Shown: positions 36,169 to 45,686, counted from the stretch's first letter. The stretch is 64,000 nt of DNA from Paenibacillus oceani (GCF_014705615.1 NZ_JACXJA010000015.1:62001-126000); one strand, 5' to 3'. A program made the numbers and translations. Notes: generated by a model from the letters alone, not told the origin.

Positions 36169-38151
36169 TCAAGTCGAAATGATAAATTTATAGTCTAAGT
36201 TGTTGCCCGTTGTGCTCGGCTTGACCCATAACCATCCGGATGAATCTACATATCCCTGCAAATAGGCAGACGCAGCAACATCGTTGTCATACAGGGTATA
36301 TAGATTTGTTGGAGAATTGGAATCGGTTGATATGGAATTTTTCAGTACCCTGTTCGGCCTTGGGTTTGCAATCGTACTCGGTGTTCCTTCTGTTAGGACA
36401 AATGGATTTGCATAATAACGATTATACGTTGCGCTCATACTATTAGCCGAAAGCAACTCAATAGATGCAGTTTTCCCAACATAGCAAAGCCGTTTAAATG
36501 TGGAATGATTCAAGCTAAGGATATGAGTAACTAAACCGCAATGGTTGCTGTACCCTGCATCGAGAACATTTCCTGCAAATTTGATATCCAACTGAGCCAC
36601 ATAGCCGCTTGCGGCAAAATTCTCATTCATGATGCAGTTGTCAAAGTCAAATACCGTGACATAGTTCGCTTTGTTGGTGAATGTATATTTTGCGATCTCC
36701 GCTGCCGTCATTGTGCTGTTTCCATACGTTTCTTTCCAGTTGAAATTCTCAAACGTAACGGTTGACCCGCCGTTCGCAAATACTTTGTAAGAGGAGTTCG
36801 AAACAGGCGTCGCATGGTAACTTCTTCCTGAAATCGTGATGCCGTCCGAGTAATGAAAGTAAAACTCTTGACCTTTGTGTCGTTCCATTGAGAAAACGCC
36901 GCCTACGGATTTAGAAAAGCTAAAGTCATAGGCAACGCCGCCGTCTGCAAGATTGCCGCCAACCCCATCGCACGCACAGAACAAATTGGAGTACGTTAGG
37001 CTATAAAAGTCAAAACCGCGCTCTTTGGCTCCATCCACGTAAAGCTGACCGCCGTAGTTCGATGTTCCTCCGCGAACGGCAATCCCCTTCAAGCCCTGAT
37101 AGGTCCGCAAAAAACCGAGCTTGGACATCCAGCAGTCATCCGTATAGATGCCGTAACCATGACCGATTGCTTGAATATTCCCGCGATACGCCATAGCCGA
37201 ATTTTTGGCGTAATAGCCGTAGCCGACATCTGCAATCGTTCGCGTCAAGGTGAAGCCCGACGTATGCTCGCCAAAAACATAATCGCCTCTGGCCGTCGTT
37301 GGCGATACGAAGATCACCGCATCCACATCTCCGCCGAAATATCCCGCGCCGACCGTGTTCGTGGTCGTCTTGCATATTTCAACATCGTAAATATTGTTGC
37401 CGTCTCCGCCGATCAGTGCTGGCATTCGTGCTGAAAAGCTGCCATTTGTGCTTAAAATGATAGGGTTGGTTGAAAAATATTTACCTTTGTTGATCTTGAC
37501 TTCTTTGCAGTAATAATCTGTTGTAGAGCTTACGGACGCTTTATTAATTGCCGCCTGTATGGCGGCGCAAGCCCACACAAAACTTGCATCGTCCGTCGCT
37601 TTAACCAGACCATATTGATCGGCATTTACTTCATGCTGGTTATTCAAACGAACGAATACGCCCGCTCCAGTGTTTTGAGCCGTGTAGTAAGTATGAAACG
37701 TTGCAAAAGATGGAATCGGAATTGTCGGGTCAATATAATAGCCACCATCGTGTAAACTTTTGTCAAGAGCCGTAGACCAAATAAAGAGGTCGCCACCCTT
37801 GTACATTCCATCGTGATAGGAAATCACTTGAAAAATCTGCCCATCGAACATGCCGGATTGCTGAATTAATTCAGATATCGAATTAACTTTTCGGATTGCC
37901 GTTTCGTTCCATTCATTTAACACTTGAACATCGCCCGGCAGTCCCGGATTTCCCTGCCATGTCGGCCGTCCCCGCTCGTTCGCCGCCCCCAGCGAGCCCG
38001 TGACGGCCATTGCTACTCCGGCCATGCCCAACGAGGCAAGCAGCTTGCGGCGGCTGAGCGCCTTCGGCTCTACTGGTGTTCTTCCCGAATGGTCCAATTC
38101 TTCCCGCCCTTCCATGTACGCATTTTCTTCGGAATGGATTCGATTTTTCAT
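36169..38151 (-). CDS. Tat-exported tailspike-like beta-helix protein (chimeric composition)
   Basis: This 660-residue protein has a Tat signal (LSRRKLLASLGMAGVA, Arg34-Arg35), then a tailspike-like domain (YHDGMYKGGDLFIWSTALDK), a beta-helix from about residue 145, and the ending DSSGWLWVKPSTTGNN. The signal region (about 37940-38151) is GC-rich; the body is AT-richer with many Tyr, Asn and Ser codons. That is the same split as in the protein at 30089-32764, and the body does not closely resemble the module A/B beta-helix proteins. The ATG at 38151 follows GGGGAG with 8-nt spacing. It lies about 280 bp after the beta-propeller gene at 38432, with a cre-like site between. Target polymer unknown. 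Confidence 0.75.
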   Translation of the reverse strand: MKNRIHSEENAYMEGREELDHSGRTPVEPKALSRRKLLASLGMAGVAMAVTGSLGAANERGRPTWQGNPGLPGDVQVLNEWNETAIRKVNSISELIQQSGMFDGQIFQVISYHDGMYKGGDLFIWSTALDKSLHDGGYYIDPTIPIPSFATFHTYYTAQNTGAGVFVRLNNQHEVNADQYGLVKATDDASFVWACAAIQAAINKASVSSTTDYYCKEVKINKGKYFSTNPIILSTNGSFSARMPALIGGDGNNIYDVEICKTTTNTVGAGYFGGDVDAVIFVSPTTARGDYVFGEHTSGFTLTRTIADVGYGYYAKNSAMAYRGNIQAIGHGYGIYTDDCWMSKLGFLRTYQGLKGIAVRGGTSNYGGQLYVDGAKERGFDFYSLTYSNLFCACDGVGGNLADGGVAYDFSFSKSVGGVFSMERHKGQEFYFHYSDGITISGRSYHATPVSNSSYKVFANGGSTVTFENFNWKETYGNSTMTAAEIAKYTFTNKANYVTVFDFDNCIMNENFAASGYVAQLDIKFAGNVLDAGYSNHCGLVTHILSLNHSTFKRLCYVGKTASIELLSANSMSATYNRYYANPFVLTEGTPSTIANPRPNRVLKNSISTDSNSPTNLYTLYDNDVAASAYLQGYVDSSGWLWVKPSTTGNNLDYKFIIST

Positions 38152-38182
38152 TTCACACTCTCCCCATCTTTTTAGTTGGATT

Positions 38183-38196
38183 GGTAAACGCTTACA
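38183..38196 (-). promoter_or_regulatory. Putative cre site before the tailspike-like gene
   Basis: GGTAAACGCTTACA differs from the cre consensus TGWAARCGYTWNCW only at its first base. It lies 32 bp before the start codon and suggests a separate promoter for this gene. Confidence 0.5.
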
Positions 38197-38431
38197 TCCC
38201 GTGCGATAATCTATTTCCCTCCCACCATCGGTAAAGATGTTCGCCATCTCCATACCCTGTATCATCCAAAAGGATAAAGCTGCAGCCACGATGTATATGC
38301 CGTGGGAAGAAAGACGTCCAAAATCCCCTCCAGTAGACAAATGTCAAAACCCAACCTTATTAATATGGACTTTTTTCACCGTCTACTATGAGGGGTCATT
38401 CCATCTTTCAACTCCGGCCTAAACCGAAGTA

Positions 38432-39775
38432 TTACTTCTTATCGTTCCATTTCAAGGAGAATAAGTCTGCATCCTTAATCTGCATACGAATCCGGACCGG
38501 GCGTCCTTTCCATAACTCAAAATCCGCTTCCGGCCCCCATGTAACCACTCCATCGATCTCATCCCCATACATCGGTTCCATGTCCTCCAACCTGAAACCG
38601 TCAAGAGGGCGACCGTGCTCGTCCTGCAGCTCGAAACGTAAATAACCGACCGCTGATGTTGAATAATTGGCCACCAGTTCATTACCTTCCAAAATGAACG
38701 GTCTTGACACCCATTCCCCATGTTCAAATCCCGCATGTATGGAGCCAAAGCCGTGCTTGCGGACGGTTACTCGCCGTAAGCGGCTGTCATCCAGCCGGTA
38801 ATGCTCCTGAATGTAGAAGGAAAACTCGTCGGGATTCAGCAGCACACATCCGGTGCTTAATATTCCGGTCCGATCCGACCAATTGTGCGGATCCAGTCCC
38901 GCGCGACACCAGGCTTCCATAAACGTTCGATCCCAGTGCAAGCCGTCCCGGCTTGTCATCATGACCGTATCACTGACGCCCGGCTCGGGATGATCCGTCA
39001 ATTTTTTCCGTTCCGGCACAAAACGCATGGGAAACGCCATGTAAATGTGCTCCGCTCCCGGACAAAGCATGGCCGAATTGGTGTAGTACTGCTGCATCGG
39101 TTTCAAATCGTTATATCGCAATAACTGCTGCTTCCCCCAGTTGTAGAAATCGGTAGAGGTGGACGTCAGAATAGTCCGGTATGCCTTATCCTGGTATATC
39201 CGGGAAAAACAACGGTAGGCTTGAGCGTTAGTGTCCCAGAAAACTACGTTTAGCGAATCAAAGTCTCCATCCGTTAAAATCGGTTCTTCTCGCAATTTCT
39301 GCCAATGTATGCCGTCAGCGGAGCCGAACGCAACCAATTCATCGATTCCGGCCACTGCCTTGTATCGCAACTCAGGAGAAGTATGGGGAGAACGGTCCAG
39401 GAACGGGGAAAAGTTATGAGATAACCGCCCTCTCCACACGATATTGTTGGCCGTGCTGCCTTCATATTCGAATAGTCCCAGCTGCGGTTTCACAAAATGA
39501 ATGCCGTCCGTACTCTCGGCGTAACAGGTAACTTGATTACGATCATCATTCATAGAGCTTGACCCAATCCCGCGATAATACATGCGTATTTTGTCCTGAT
39601 CTTGAATGACGGTTACATAGCCGCTTCCCTTCCCTTCCCAGGGCTGATCGAATGAAAGCACGATTTCTTCCCTGCGAGGCGGATGAAGCTTCAAGGATAG
39701 ACCCCGCTTCTCCTCAATCAGCCATTCGTCCACGAACATTTCTACTCTCGTGCCAATTTCGACTACTGATTTCAC
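38432..39775 (-). CDS. Beta-propeller glycosidase-like protein, family unassigned
   Basis: A 447-residue soluble protein without signal peptide. Blade-like repeats carry the pattern S-x-DG-(I/L)-HW: STDGIHF, GSADGIHWQKL and TSRDGLHWDRTF, plus DFDSLNVVFWD. This is the look of five-bladed propellers related to GH32/GH43/GH130-like proteins, but catalytic residues cannot be named. It is a tandem paralogue of 39870-41243. GTG 39775 is chosen because GGAGG lies 7 nt upstream. Module context suggests cytoplasmic processing of an imported oligosaccharide. Confidence 0.68.
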   Translation of the reverse strand: MKSVVEIGTRVEMFVDEWLIEEKRGLSLKLHPPRREEIVLSFDQPWEGKGSGYVTVIQDQDKIRMYYRGIGSSSMNDDRNQVTCYAESTDGIHFVKPQLGLFEYEGSTANNIVWRGRLSHNFSPFLDRSPHTSPELRYKAVAGIDELVAFGSADGIHWQKLREEPILTDGDFDSLNVVFWDTNAQAYRCFSRIYQDKAYRTILTSTSTDFYNWGKQQLLRYNDLKPMQQYYTNSAMLCPGAEHIYMAFPMRFVPERKKLTDHPEPGVSDTVMMTSRDGLHWDRTFMEAWCRAGLDPHNWSDRTGILSTGCVLLNPDEFSFYIQEHYRLDDSRLRRVTVRKHGFGSIHAGFEHGEWVSRPFILEGNELVANYSTSAVGYLRFELQDEHGRPLDGFRLEDMEPMYGDEIDGVVTWGPEADFELWKGRPVRIRMQIKDADLFSLKWNDKK

Positions 39776-39869
39776 CGTATAGCCTCCCTCCACTAATCAT
39801 CCGCTTCCCGTCTGCTTGCCGTTTCTCGCGTTCATAACTCTATCCGGTTAAAAGGCGTATTCGCAACCT

Positions 39870-41243
39870 TCACAAGGTTTTAAATTGCATGGAATAAATG
39901 TCGGCATCCTGCAATAAAAATCGGACTCTGACCGGTTTTCCGGCTAATGCCGATACGTCTTCGCCGTTTCGCCAGCGTACGACGCCCTCCAGCTCGTCTC
40001 CGTACAGCGGCTCCATATCCGTAGCCTCGTAACCTTCCAGCGGTTGCCCTGCTTCATCCAACAATTCGACTTGAATCGAGCCGGCGGCCGACGTCGCATA
40101 ATTCAACAGCAGCCGATTTCCGGAGAAGATTAGAGGACAAGTTTTTACCTCGCCTCCCCGGTAGCCTCCATGTATGGAAGCGAAACCGTGCTTCCTCACC
40201 GTCAACCGCCGCAATTGAATGTCGTCCCAGCGGTAATGCTCCGTGACGTACAGCGAGAATAGTTCGGGTTCAATCTGCACGATGCCGTGCGCAATCATGT
40301 TGCTTCGTTCCGTCCAATTTTTCCGGTCTTGGCCCGGGCGCAGCCAGGCTTCCAGAAACGACCGGTCCCAATGGACCCCATCCCTGCTGGACATGAACAT
40401 CGTATCCGAAAGCCCTGAGAACGGATGCTCGGGAACTTTTTTCCGGGACTCAATGAATCGTTTCGGGAACGACAAGTACATATGCTCGGCTCCCGGACAT
40501 ACGACGGTTGCATTCGTATAAAACTGTTCGATTGGAACGTCCGCGTCGTATGTATGGGGCGTAAACGACTGCCATTCCCGAAAATCCGGAGAGATCGAGC
40601 TATGAACGGCTCTCACTTTACGATCCGCCCAATAACGCGCGTAACAGCGGTAAGCGCTTTGGTTCGGGTCCCATAAAACGATATTGTGAGAGTCGAACGG
40701 CTGGTCGGTGATGACCGGGTTAGCATCCATTTTCGACCAGTGGATGCCGTCCGGCGAATGCAAGGCATGGAGCATTCCTTTCTCCCATGGCGTTCCCCTT
40801 GGTGCGACGCCGCCTAGTGCCTTAAACAAGGATTCCTTGGCTGCTGACGGCGAATCGTCTTTCATCGGCGCAAAGTTATGAGATTCAAGACCGCGCCATA
40901 CGATGTTGTTGCTGCTCGAGCCTTCATACTCATATAGTCCGAGAACCGGTCTCTCGAAATGGATGCCGTCCTCGCTTTCCGCGTAACATGTCGCCTGCTG
41001 GTCATCGTGATCGTCCGCGGGCGCGTTTCCCCGATAGTAAAGCCGGATTTTCCCCTCATCCTGGATGACGGTGAAGTAACAAGCGGCTTTTCCTTCCCAA
41101 GGCTTGTCAAACTTAAGCACGACCTCGCGCCTCTCGGGCGGTGTCATCCGCAGTTCGATTCCCTGCTTCTCGTCAATCAACCAATTGTCGATAAACATCT
41201 CGACTCTGGAGCCGATCTGTGCGACAGCTTTATTGCTTCTCAT
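39870..41243 (-). CDS. Beta-propeller glycosidase-like protein, tandem paralogue
   Basis: This 457-residue paralogue of the downstream gene has the same motif order (VEMFIDNWLIDEKQG, FDSHNIVLWDPNQSAYRCY, SSRDGVHWDRSFLEAW, GAEHMYLSFPKRF). The two proteins align over the full length, so they arose by tandem duplication and may act on related linkages. The ATG at 41243 has GGTG 7-8 nt upstream. It begins 26 bp after the SBP stop, clearly the same operon. The reaction is unknown. Confidence 0.68.
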   Translation of the reverse strand: MRSNKAVAQIGSRVEMFIDNWLIDEKQGIELRMTPPERREVVLKFDKPWEGKAACYFTVIQDEGKIRLYYRGNAPADDHDDQQATCYAESEDGIHFERPVLGLYEYEGSSSNNIVWRGLESHNFAPMKDDSPSAAKESLFKALGGVAPRGTPWEKGMLHALHSPDGIHWSKMDANPVITDQPFDSHNIVLWDPNQSAYRCYARYWADRKVRAVHSSISPDFREWQSFTPHTYDADVPIEQFYTNATVVCPGAEHMYLSFPKRFIESRKKVPEHPFSGLSDTMFMSSRDGVHWDRSFLEAWLRPGQDRKNWTERSNMIAHGIVQIEPELFSLYVTEHYRWDDIQLRRLTVRKHGFASIHGGYRGGEVKTCPLIFSGNRLLLNYATSAAGSIQVELLDEAGQPLEGYEATDMEPLYGDELEGVVRWRNGEDVSALAGKPVRVRFLLQDADIYSMQFKTL

Positions 41244-41269
41244 CCAAATTCACCGCTTTCCTGCTATTT

Positions 41270-42634
41270 CTATTTGAATACGTTCGGATTGACTTTGGCG
41301 CGGAAATCCTCCACTTGCTTGATCGTTTCTTCTTCTGCCTGGCGAAGCGCTGTATTCATATCGGTTGTGCCGAACATGACCTCGTAGGCGTACTTCCGGT
41401 AGATGTCTCCCACCATTCCGTCCATCGGGCCTTTGTACGGAACCGGCGCTGCCTTATTATAAAATGCCGCGCCCCAATGGAGATTGTTAAACCCGGTGTC
41501 GGCACCGTACGCTTTCCTGACGCTCTCGCTTTTTACGACCGGCATAAGCCCTTTTTTCGCCAAATCGGTTTGCGCTTCGTCCGAGATTAAAAATTTCAGC
41601 ACTTCCATCGCCGCATCTTTATTTTTGGCCATCTGCGTAATTCCGAGATAGACCGGATACGGCATCGAGCCTACCCCTTTTTGGTCCGGCAGCGTTGGGG
41701 CTGACACGAAATCGAAGTTGACCGTTTTAAATCGGTCCGCCCAGCTTTTGACGACCTGCGGAATATAGACGACCATCGCTTGTTCCCCGGCAATAAACTT
41801 CTCGAGAACTTTGACGGCATCCTTCGGCATCTCTCCTCGTGCCGCTCCGGCCGCCTCACCCGGCGCTATGATCAGTTTTTCGAAAAATGATTTCCATCGT
41901 TCATCCGTATTGATCGTCGGCTTCAACGTGTTTTTATCTAGGTTCGGAATCGAGTAGGGGTTCAACCGCACCAAATAATCGACCATCGGCGCGTACCCGA
42001 TATAGTTGACTCCCCCCTCGCTTCTCGTAATCCGTTTCGATACGGCATACAAATCGTCCCACGTCATTCCGTCTTTCAAATGAGGGATGCCGAATTTATC
42101 GAAAAGATCTTTGTGGTACAGGGTGACCATTACGTCCTGATGAGTGGGCAGCGCAAACAGCTTGCCGCCTACATCGTTTCGGAACCCTTCAATCGCCGCC
42201 GGATCAATATTGTTCAGATCGACCTTGTGCTTTTTGGCCAATTCGGTCATATCGTACTGAATTTCGACGGGCAGCACTTCGTTCAAAAATCCATAGACGG
42301 TATTGAAGTAGAAATCGAAATGGGTTTTACTGGAGACCATGTCTGCGAGCAACGTTCCCGGACCCGTACGTTGAATGTACTTAATCGTATAATGCGGAAA
42401 CTTTTTTCTGATTTTGTCCCCGTATATTTCGTTAAAAAAGGCCTCCGACTGACCGTTCTGGGAATAAAATACGAGTTCTGCCGGTTCCGGCTTCTGGACC
42501 TCGGGGGCTTTTCCGGCTTCGTCTTTGCCGTTCCCCGGATCCGCCGCCGATCCGTTGCCTCCGCAGCCCGCTGCGAAAACCATTAATGCAAGCATAGCCG
42601 CACCGTACTTCAAAGGCTTTTTAAGTTTACTCAA
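41270..42634 (-). CDS. ABC sugar solute-binding lipoprotein (family 1), no permease nearby
   Basis: A roughly 454-residue lipoprotein with lipidated Cys24 (FAAGCGG). Paralogue motifs: LYHKDLFDKFGIPHLKDG, TWDDLYAVSKRITRSEGG and, at the C-terminus, TDMNTALRQAEEE. TTG 42634 is chosen because AAAGGG ends 9 nt before it; the ATG at 42643 directly abuts that site. A perfect-consensus cre site lies 67 bp upstream. It heads module D, divergent from the AraC gene at 43647, and is followed by two beta-propeller genes and the tailspike-like gene. Confidence 0.87.
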   Translation of the reverse strand: MSKLKKPLKYGAAMLALMVFAAGCGGNGSAADPGNGKDEAGKAPEVQKPEPAELVFYSQNGQSEAFFNEIYGDKIRKKFPHYTIKYIQRTGPGTLLADMVSSKTHFDFYFNTVYGFLNEVLPVEIQYDMTELAKKHKVDLNNIDPAAIEGFRNDVGGKLFALPTHQDVMVTLYHKDLFDKFGIPHLKDGMTWDDLYAVSKRITRSEGGVNYIGYAPMVDYLVRLNPYSIPNLDKNTLKPTINTDERWKSFFEKLIIAPGEAAGAARGEMPKDAVKVLEKFIAGEQAMVVYIPQVVKSWADRFKTVNFDFVSAPTLPDQKGVGSMPYPVYLGITQMAKNKDAAMEVLKFLISDEAQTDLAKKGLMPVVKSESVRKAYGADTGFNNLHWGAAFYNKAAPVPYKGPMDGMVGDIYRKYAYEVMFGTTDMNTALRQAEEETIKQVEDFRAKVNPNVFK

Positions 42635-42700
42635 TTCAACCATCCCTTTACTGTTGTGTAGTCAATCAGGTAACACGAGAGTCGACGATAAAGCACTTTT

Positions 42701-42714
42701 TGAAAACGCTTCCA
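42701..42714 (-). promoter_or_regulatory. cre (CcpA) site of module D
   Basis: TGAAAACGCTTCCA fits the consensus TGWAARCGYTWNCW at every position. Expected role: carbon catabolite repression of the SBP operon. Confidence 0.72.
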
Positions 42715-42953
42715 GTCACATTGCCGTTGTTTCTACTCATGCCTTTTAAGCACGTTTATTGCACACCCCCTTGACTATATCCTCCATAATATTTTATACA
42801 TACACGTATGTGTCACATTGTGTTACGACGTGTACTATAAATATTATATCCTTATTGTTTTTAGGTTGTAAAGAGTAAAAAAAAGAAAAGGATAGAAAAG
42901 AAACGTAACCATAAGAAGAAAAAACACAGATTTATGTCCGATTACGTAATTAA

Positions 42954-43075
42954 GAAAAACCGTCCGGAAAAGCGTCCGGACGGTCCTTTCACGTACAAAC
43001 CGATACGCTAATGCGTGACAGGGAATGGTCCCCCTTCCTTCGCTCCAGCCGCTCGCCCTCAGGTCGTGTTGTCTT
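42954..43075. repeat. Dispersed non-coding repeat, copy 1
   Basis: Shared with about 55490-55605: GAAAAACCGT, then TCCTTT-ACGT-CAAACC, TGCGTG, AGGGAATGG, GCTCCAGCCGCTCG and TCGTGTTGTCTTTTT in the same order. This copy has a perfect 10-bp hairpin (ACCGTCCGGA/TCCGGACGGT at 42959-42984) that the other lacks. Not coding. It could be an old mobile-element relic or a structured repeat. Confidence 0.6.
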
Positions 43076-43560
43076 TTTGCGGTGTGGTATCGCTAACGAA
43101 CCCAGCAACCGTTATCAGAGTCGAATGCGAGTGTTTGAATTTGTAACGAACTCTCGTATCGTTATTTCCGCAAATCGGATCGTTTTTTATCCACTTTGGG
43201 TTTAATAACGATCCCCGGATTCGTTACGTCTGGAATAACGTCGTTTTTCAGCGATAAGCACCATACGATTCGTTAGGCTGTACCTGATTATACGTTCTCA
43301 AACGCCAAGGAAGGAAACTCCTCCATTCCCTTTAGCACCGTGAAGATCAGTAAGGATCTTAAACTTTCTGGCAGATCAGAAGCCCTTCTGTTAAAAAAGC
43401 TTCTAAACGAAGCCCTTTCCACGACGAATGCCCCAGCGTATAAGGTAGCTGTTACGATAATAAAGCCACGGCATTAGCCGCGACCTGAAAAACCAGGCAA
43501 GGTGACCAGGCTATTATACCCAAGGTTTTATGCTTGCCTTGCACCCTATCCATTCTGTAT
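43076..43560. other. Non-coding region with clustered TAACG/CGTTA motifs
   Basis: Between about 43090 and 43280 TAACG or its complement CGTTA occurs about eight times, several as CGTTATT or AATAACG. No gene was recognised up to the AraC promoter. Confidence 0.45.
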
Positions 43561-43568
43561 ACAGTCTG

Positions 43569-43599
43569 TTGACGTCTTGCTCTCTTGTCGTGATACAAT
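43569..43599 (+). promoter_or_regulatory. Putative sigma-A promoter of the AraC gene
   Basis: TTGACG is followed after 17 bp by GATACA and after 19 bp by TACAAT. It lies about 50 bp upstream of the TTG start at 43647. Confidence 0.5.
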
Positions 43600-43646
43600 G
43601 TGGATTAACTTGTACCGCATACGGAATCGCACAAGGAGGGAACCTG

Positions 43647-44588
43647 TTGACGAATTTGCAAAATCGCTCCGTTCCTGTAGCCTGGGGTCAGCTGAACATT
43701 AAAGTCCGTTTCGGCCCGCTGCTGTTCGATATTTTGCTCGACAACAACATTTATCCGATGACGATAGTCCGCAACAAAAAGCACAATCATGCGGCGATCG
43801 AGCTGCAATTCATCGATTCCGGCATCGGTACACTCGTCTTGGAAGACCGCGAGCAGCAACTTGAAACCGGTTCCATCCATATCATCGGCCAACATATCTT
43901 CCATTCGTTCGAGCCGGACCCGGTGCTGCCCGGAGAGCGTTCTACGTTTCGCTTTACGTTTCAGGACGTCCCGTCCGCGGACCCCGGCTTTCCGAAGGAG
44001 GAAGCCGAACTGATCAAGGCCGCATTGTCACGTCTCACACACTGTCAGTTGACCGATCCGATCCGGAATCGAACCATGTTTCGCCTATTGGCGGAGGCGC
44101 GGACCGAAATGGAGAATCCCGCGGTAGGCTCCTACACGAAAGTGCTCAGCGTGTTCGCCCAGATGATCGTCGAGCTGGTAAGAGGCATTCAGACGGAACA
44201 CCCGGCGGACCGGGCGTATGCGATACCGCGCAAAGACAAGTACGATCAATGGTCGTATTTAATTGATTCGTTTTTCTCCAATTGTCACAAAGATTTGACG
44301 CTGGAGATGCTGGCCGATACGCTGAACTTGAGCACGAAGCAGACGCACCGGCTGCTCAAAAAACATTTCAATGCGTCGTTTAAACATAAACTGATGCATA
44401 CACGGGTGGAAGTAGCCAAGGATTTGCTGCGAACGAGCAGCCTGTCGATCGAACGGATCGCCGGAGATGTCGGCTATTCCTCGACTCAATATTTCTGCCA
44501 CCTGTTTCAACAAAAAACCGGTATGACCCCCTCGGAATACCGCTACATGGAACGAAGCGGTCATGCTGCTGCTTCGTTCAACAACTGA
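43647..44588 (+). CDS. AraC-family transcriptional regulator
   Basis: A 313-residue regulator with an N-terminal cupin-like sensor (HNHAAIELQFIDSGIGTLVL, LETGSIHIIGQHIFHSF) and a C-terminal AraC domain (about 215-300: LTLEMLADTLNLSTKQTHRL, IERIAGDVGYSSTQYFCHLF). TTG 43647 follows AAGGAGGG with 8-nt spacing, so the upstream open frame is not used. It is divergent from the module D SBP about 1 kb away. A terminator shared with the convergent AraC gene follows. Confidence 0.88.
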   Translation: MTNLQNRSVPVAWGQLNIKVRFGPLLFDILLDNNIYPMTIVRNKKHNHAAIELQFIDSGIGTLVLEDREQQLETGSIHIIGQHIFHSFEPDPVLPGERSTFRFTFQDVPSADPGFPKEEAELIKAALSRLTHCQLTDPIRNRTMFRLLAEARTEMENPAVGSYTKVLSVFAQMIVELVRGIQTEHPADRAYAIPRKDKYDQWSYLIDSFFSNCHKDLTLEMLADTLNLSTKQTHRLLKKHFNASFKHKLMHTRVEVAKDLLRTSSLSIERIAGDVGYSSTQYFCHLFQQKTGMTPSEYRYMERSGHAAASFNN

Positions 44589-44650
44589 TATTGCCTTGGA
44601 CGATGGTTCGCCGCCAGTATCTCGAGAGATGCCGGATTACCGGCGCAACG

Positions 44651-44692
44651 ACAAAGGAGCCAGCCCCTTCTTCCGAGGGTTTGGCTCCTTGT
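44651..44692. terminator. Bidirectional terminator between two convergent AraC genes
   Basis: Stem ACAAAGGAGCCA/TTGGCTCCTTGT lies between stops at 44588 and 44702. Confidence 0.65.
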
Positions 44693-44701
44693 TATCGATA
44701 G

Positions 44702-45493
44702 CTACTGATGGAACAACCGTTGATTTCTGCGCCAATCCGAGGGCGAGTGCCCTTCCAGCTTTTTGAACCAGGCGGAGAACGAATGCAGTTGCGTGAAGCC
44801 GATCGACTCTGCGATCGCCTGCATATCTTTCTCCGTCGAGCTGAGCTGCCACTTGGCCTCCGTCAGTCGGCATTGCTGCTGGAACTGCTTGGGCGACATG
44901 CCGTACACTTTGTAGAACCGCTTGCGGAATCCTTCCTCGGAAAGTCCGGCCATCCCGGCCATGTCTGCGATGGACAAGCCGCTGTGCAGATGCTCCCGGA
45001 TATGGTCCGCAATATGTGCGATCGATACGGCCTGCCGGTCAGCCTGGGAATGCTCGGTTATGAACAGCAGCAGCACGGTCAGCCAGGCCAGCCGATTCCG
45101 CTCCGGCTCCTTCAGGGGCGATGCCATGACACGCAGCCATTGTCTGAACAAGATCTCGTACTGCTCCTGATTGAACTGCGAGAATGTAATGACGGACGGA
45201 GCTTCACCCCGGATCAGCTGGCGGAACAGCTGCCTCGTCTCCTCCGGCAATCCGTCGGCCAAGATCACGCCGAACCGGATCGGTGTGACGGCTTGAAACG
45301 AATGAGACACATTCGACGGAATCAGCACCGTCTGCCCGGCGCTTACCGGTATCGTCTCGTTACCGTATTGAAACGTGCCGTCGCCATCCAGGATGTTCGT
45401 AATCTCCAGACTGGCATGCCGAAAAAAGTCCGGATCGCCCCACTCTTTCCCGTGCGTGCCGATAAAGCTTCGGATATGCAGCTGTTCCGCCAA
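44702..45493 (-). CDS. AraC-family transcriptional regulator with cupin sensor domain
   Basis: A 263-residue regulator. The cupin (FRHASLEITNILDGDGTFQY, VSAGQTVLIPSNVSHSFQ) precedes an AraC domain (about 165-260: SIADMAGMAGLSEEGFRKRF, MQAIAESIGFTQLHSFSAWF). TTG 45493 is chosen because GGAGGG lies 7 nt upstream; TTG 45508 overlaps that site. It has no divergent partner, and its target is not obvious. Confidence 0.85.
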   Translation of the reverse strand: MAEQLHIRSFIGTHGKEWGDPDFFRHASLEITNILDGDGTFQYGNETIPVSAGQTVLIPSNVSHSFQAVTPIRFGVILADGLPEETRQLFRQLIRGEAPSVITFSQFNQEQYEILFRQWLRVMASPLKEPERNRLAWLTVLLLFITEHSQADRQAVSIAHIADHIREHLHSGLSIADMAGMAGLSEEGFRKRFYKVYGMSPKQFQQQCRLTEAKWQLSSTEKDMQAIAESIGFTQLHSFSAWFKKLEGHSPSDWRRNQRLFHQ

Positions 45494-45686
45494 CGCTTTT
45501 CCCTCCAACGGATTCTTTTCTCTTTATGGTAGCATATCGGGCCGTTCGTCTAAAGTTCAATTCTAAAAGAATCGCGTCAGCCGCTGAATCCGCAAAGCTT
45601 CCCGAGCTTACCCATCCGTTCGCGCCGCCTTCGCCGACCGTCAAGCAGATTGAAACGGTGAGCTGCAGGTCCAACCGTCCTTTCTA

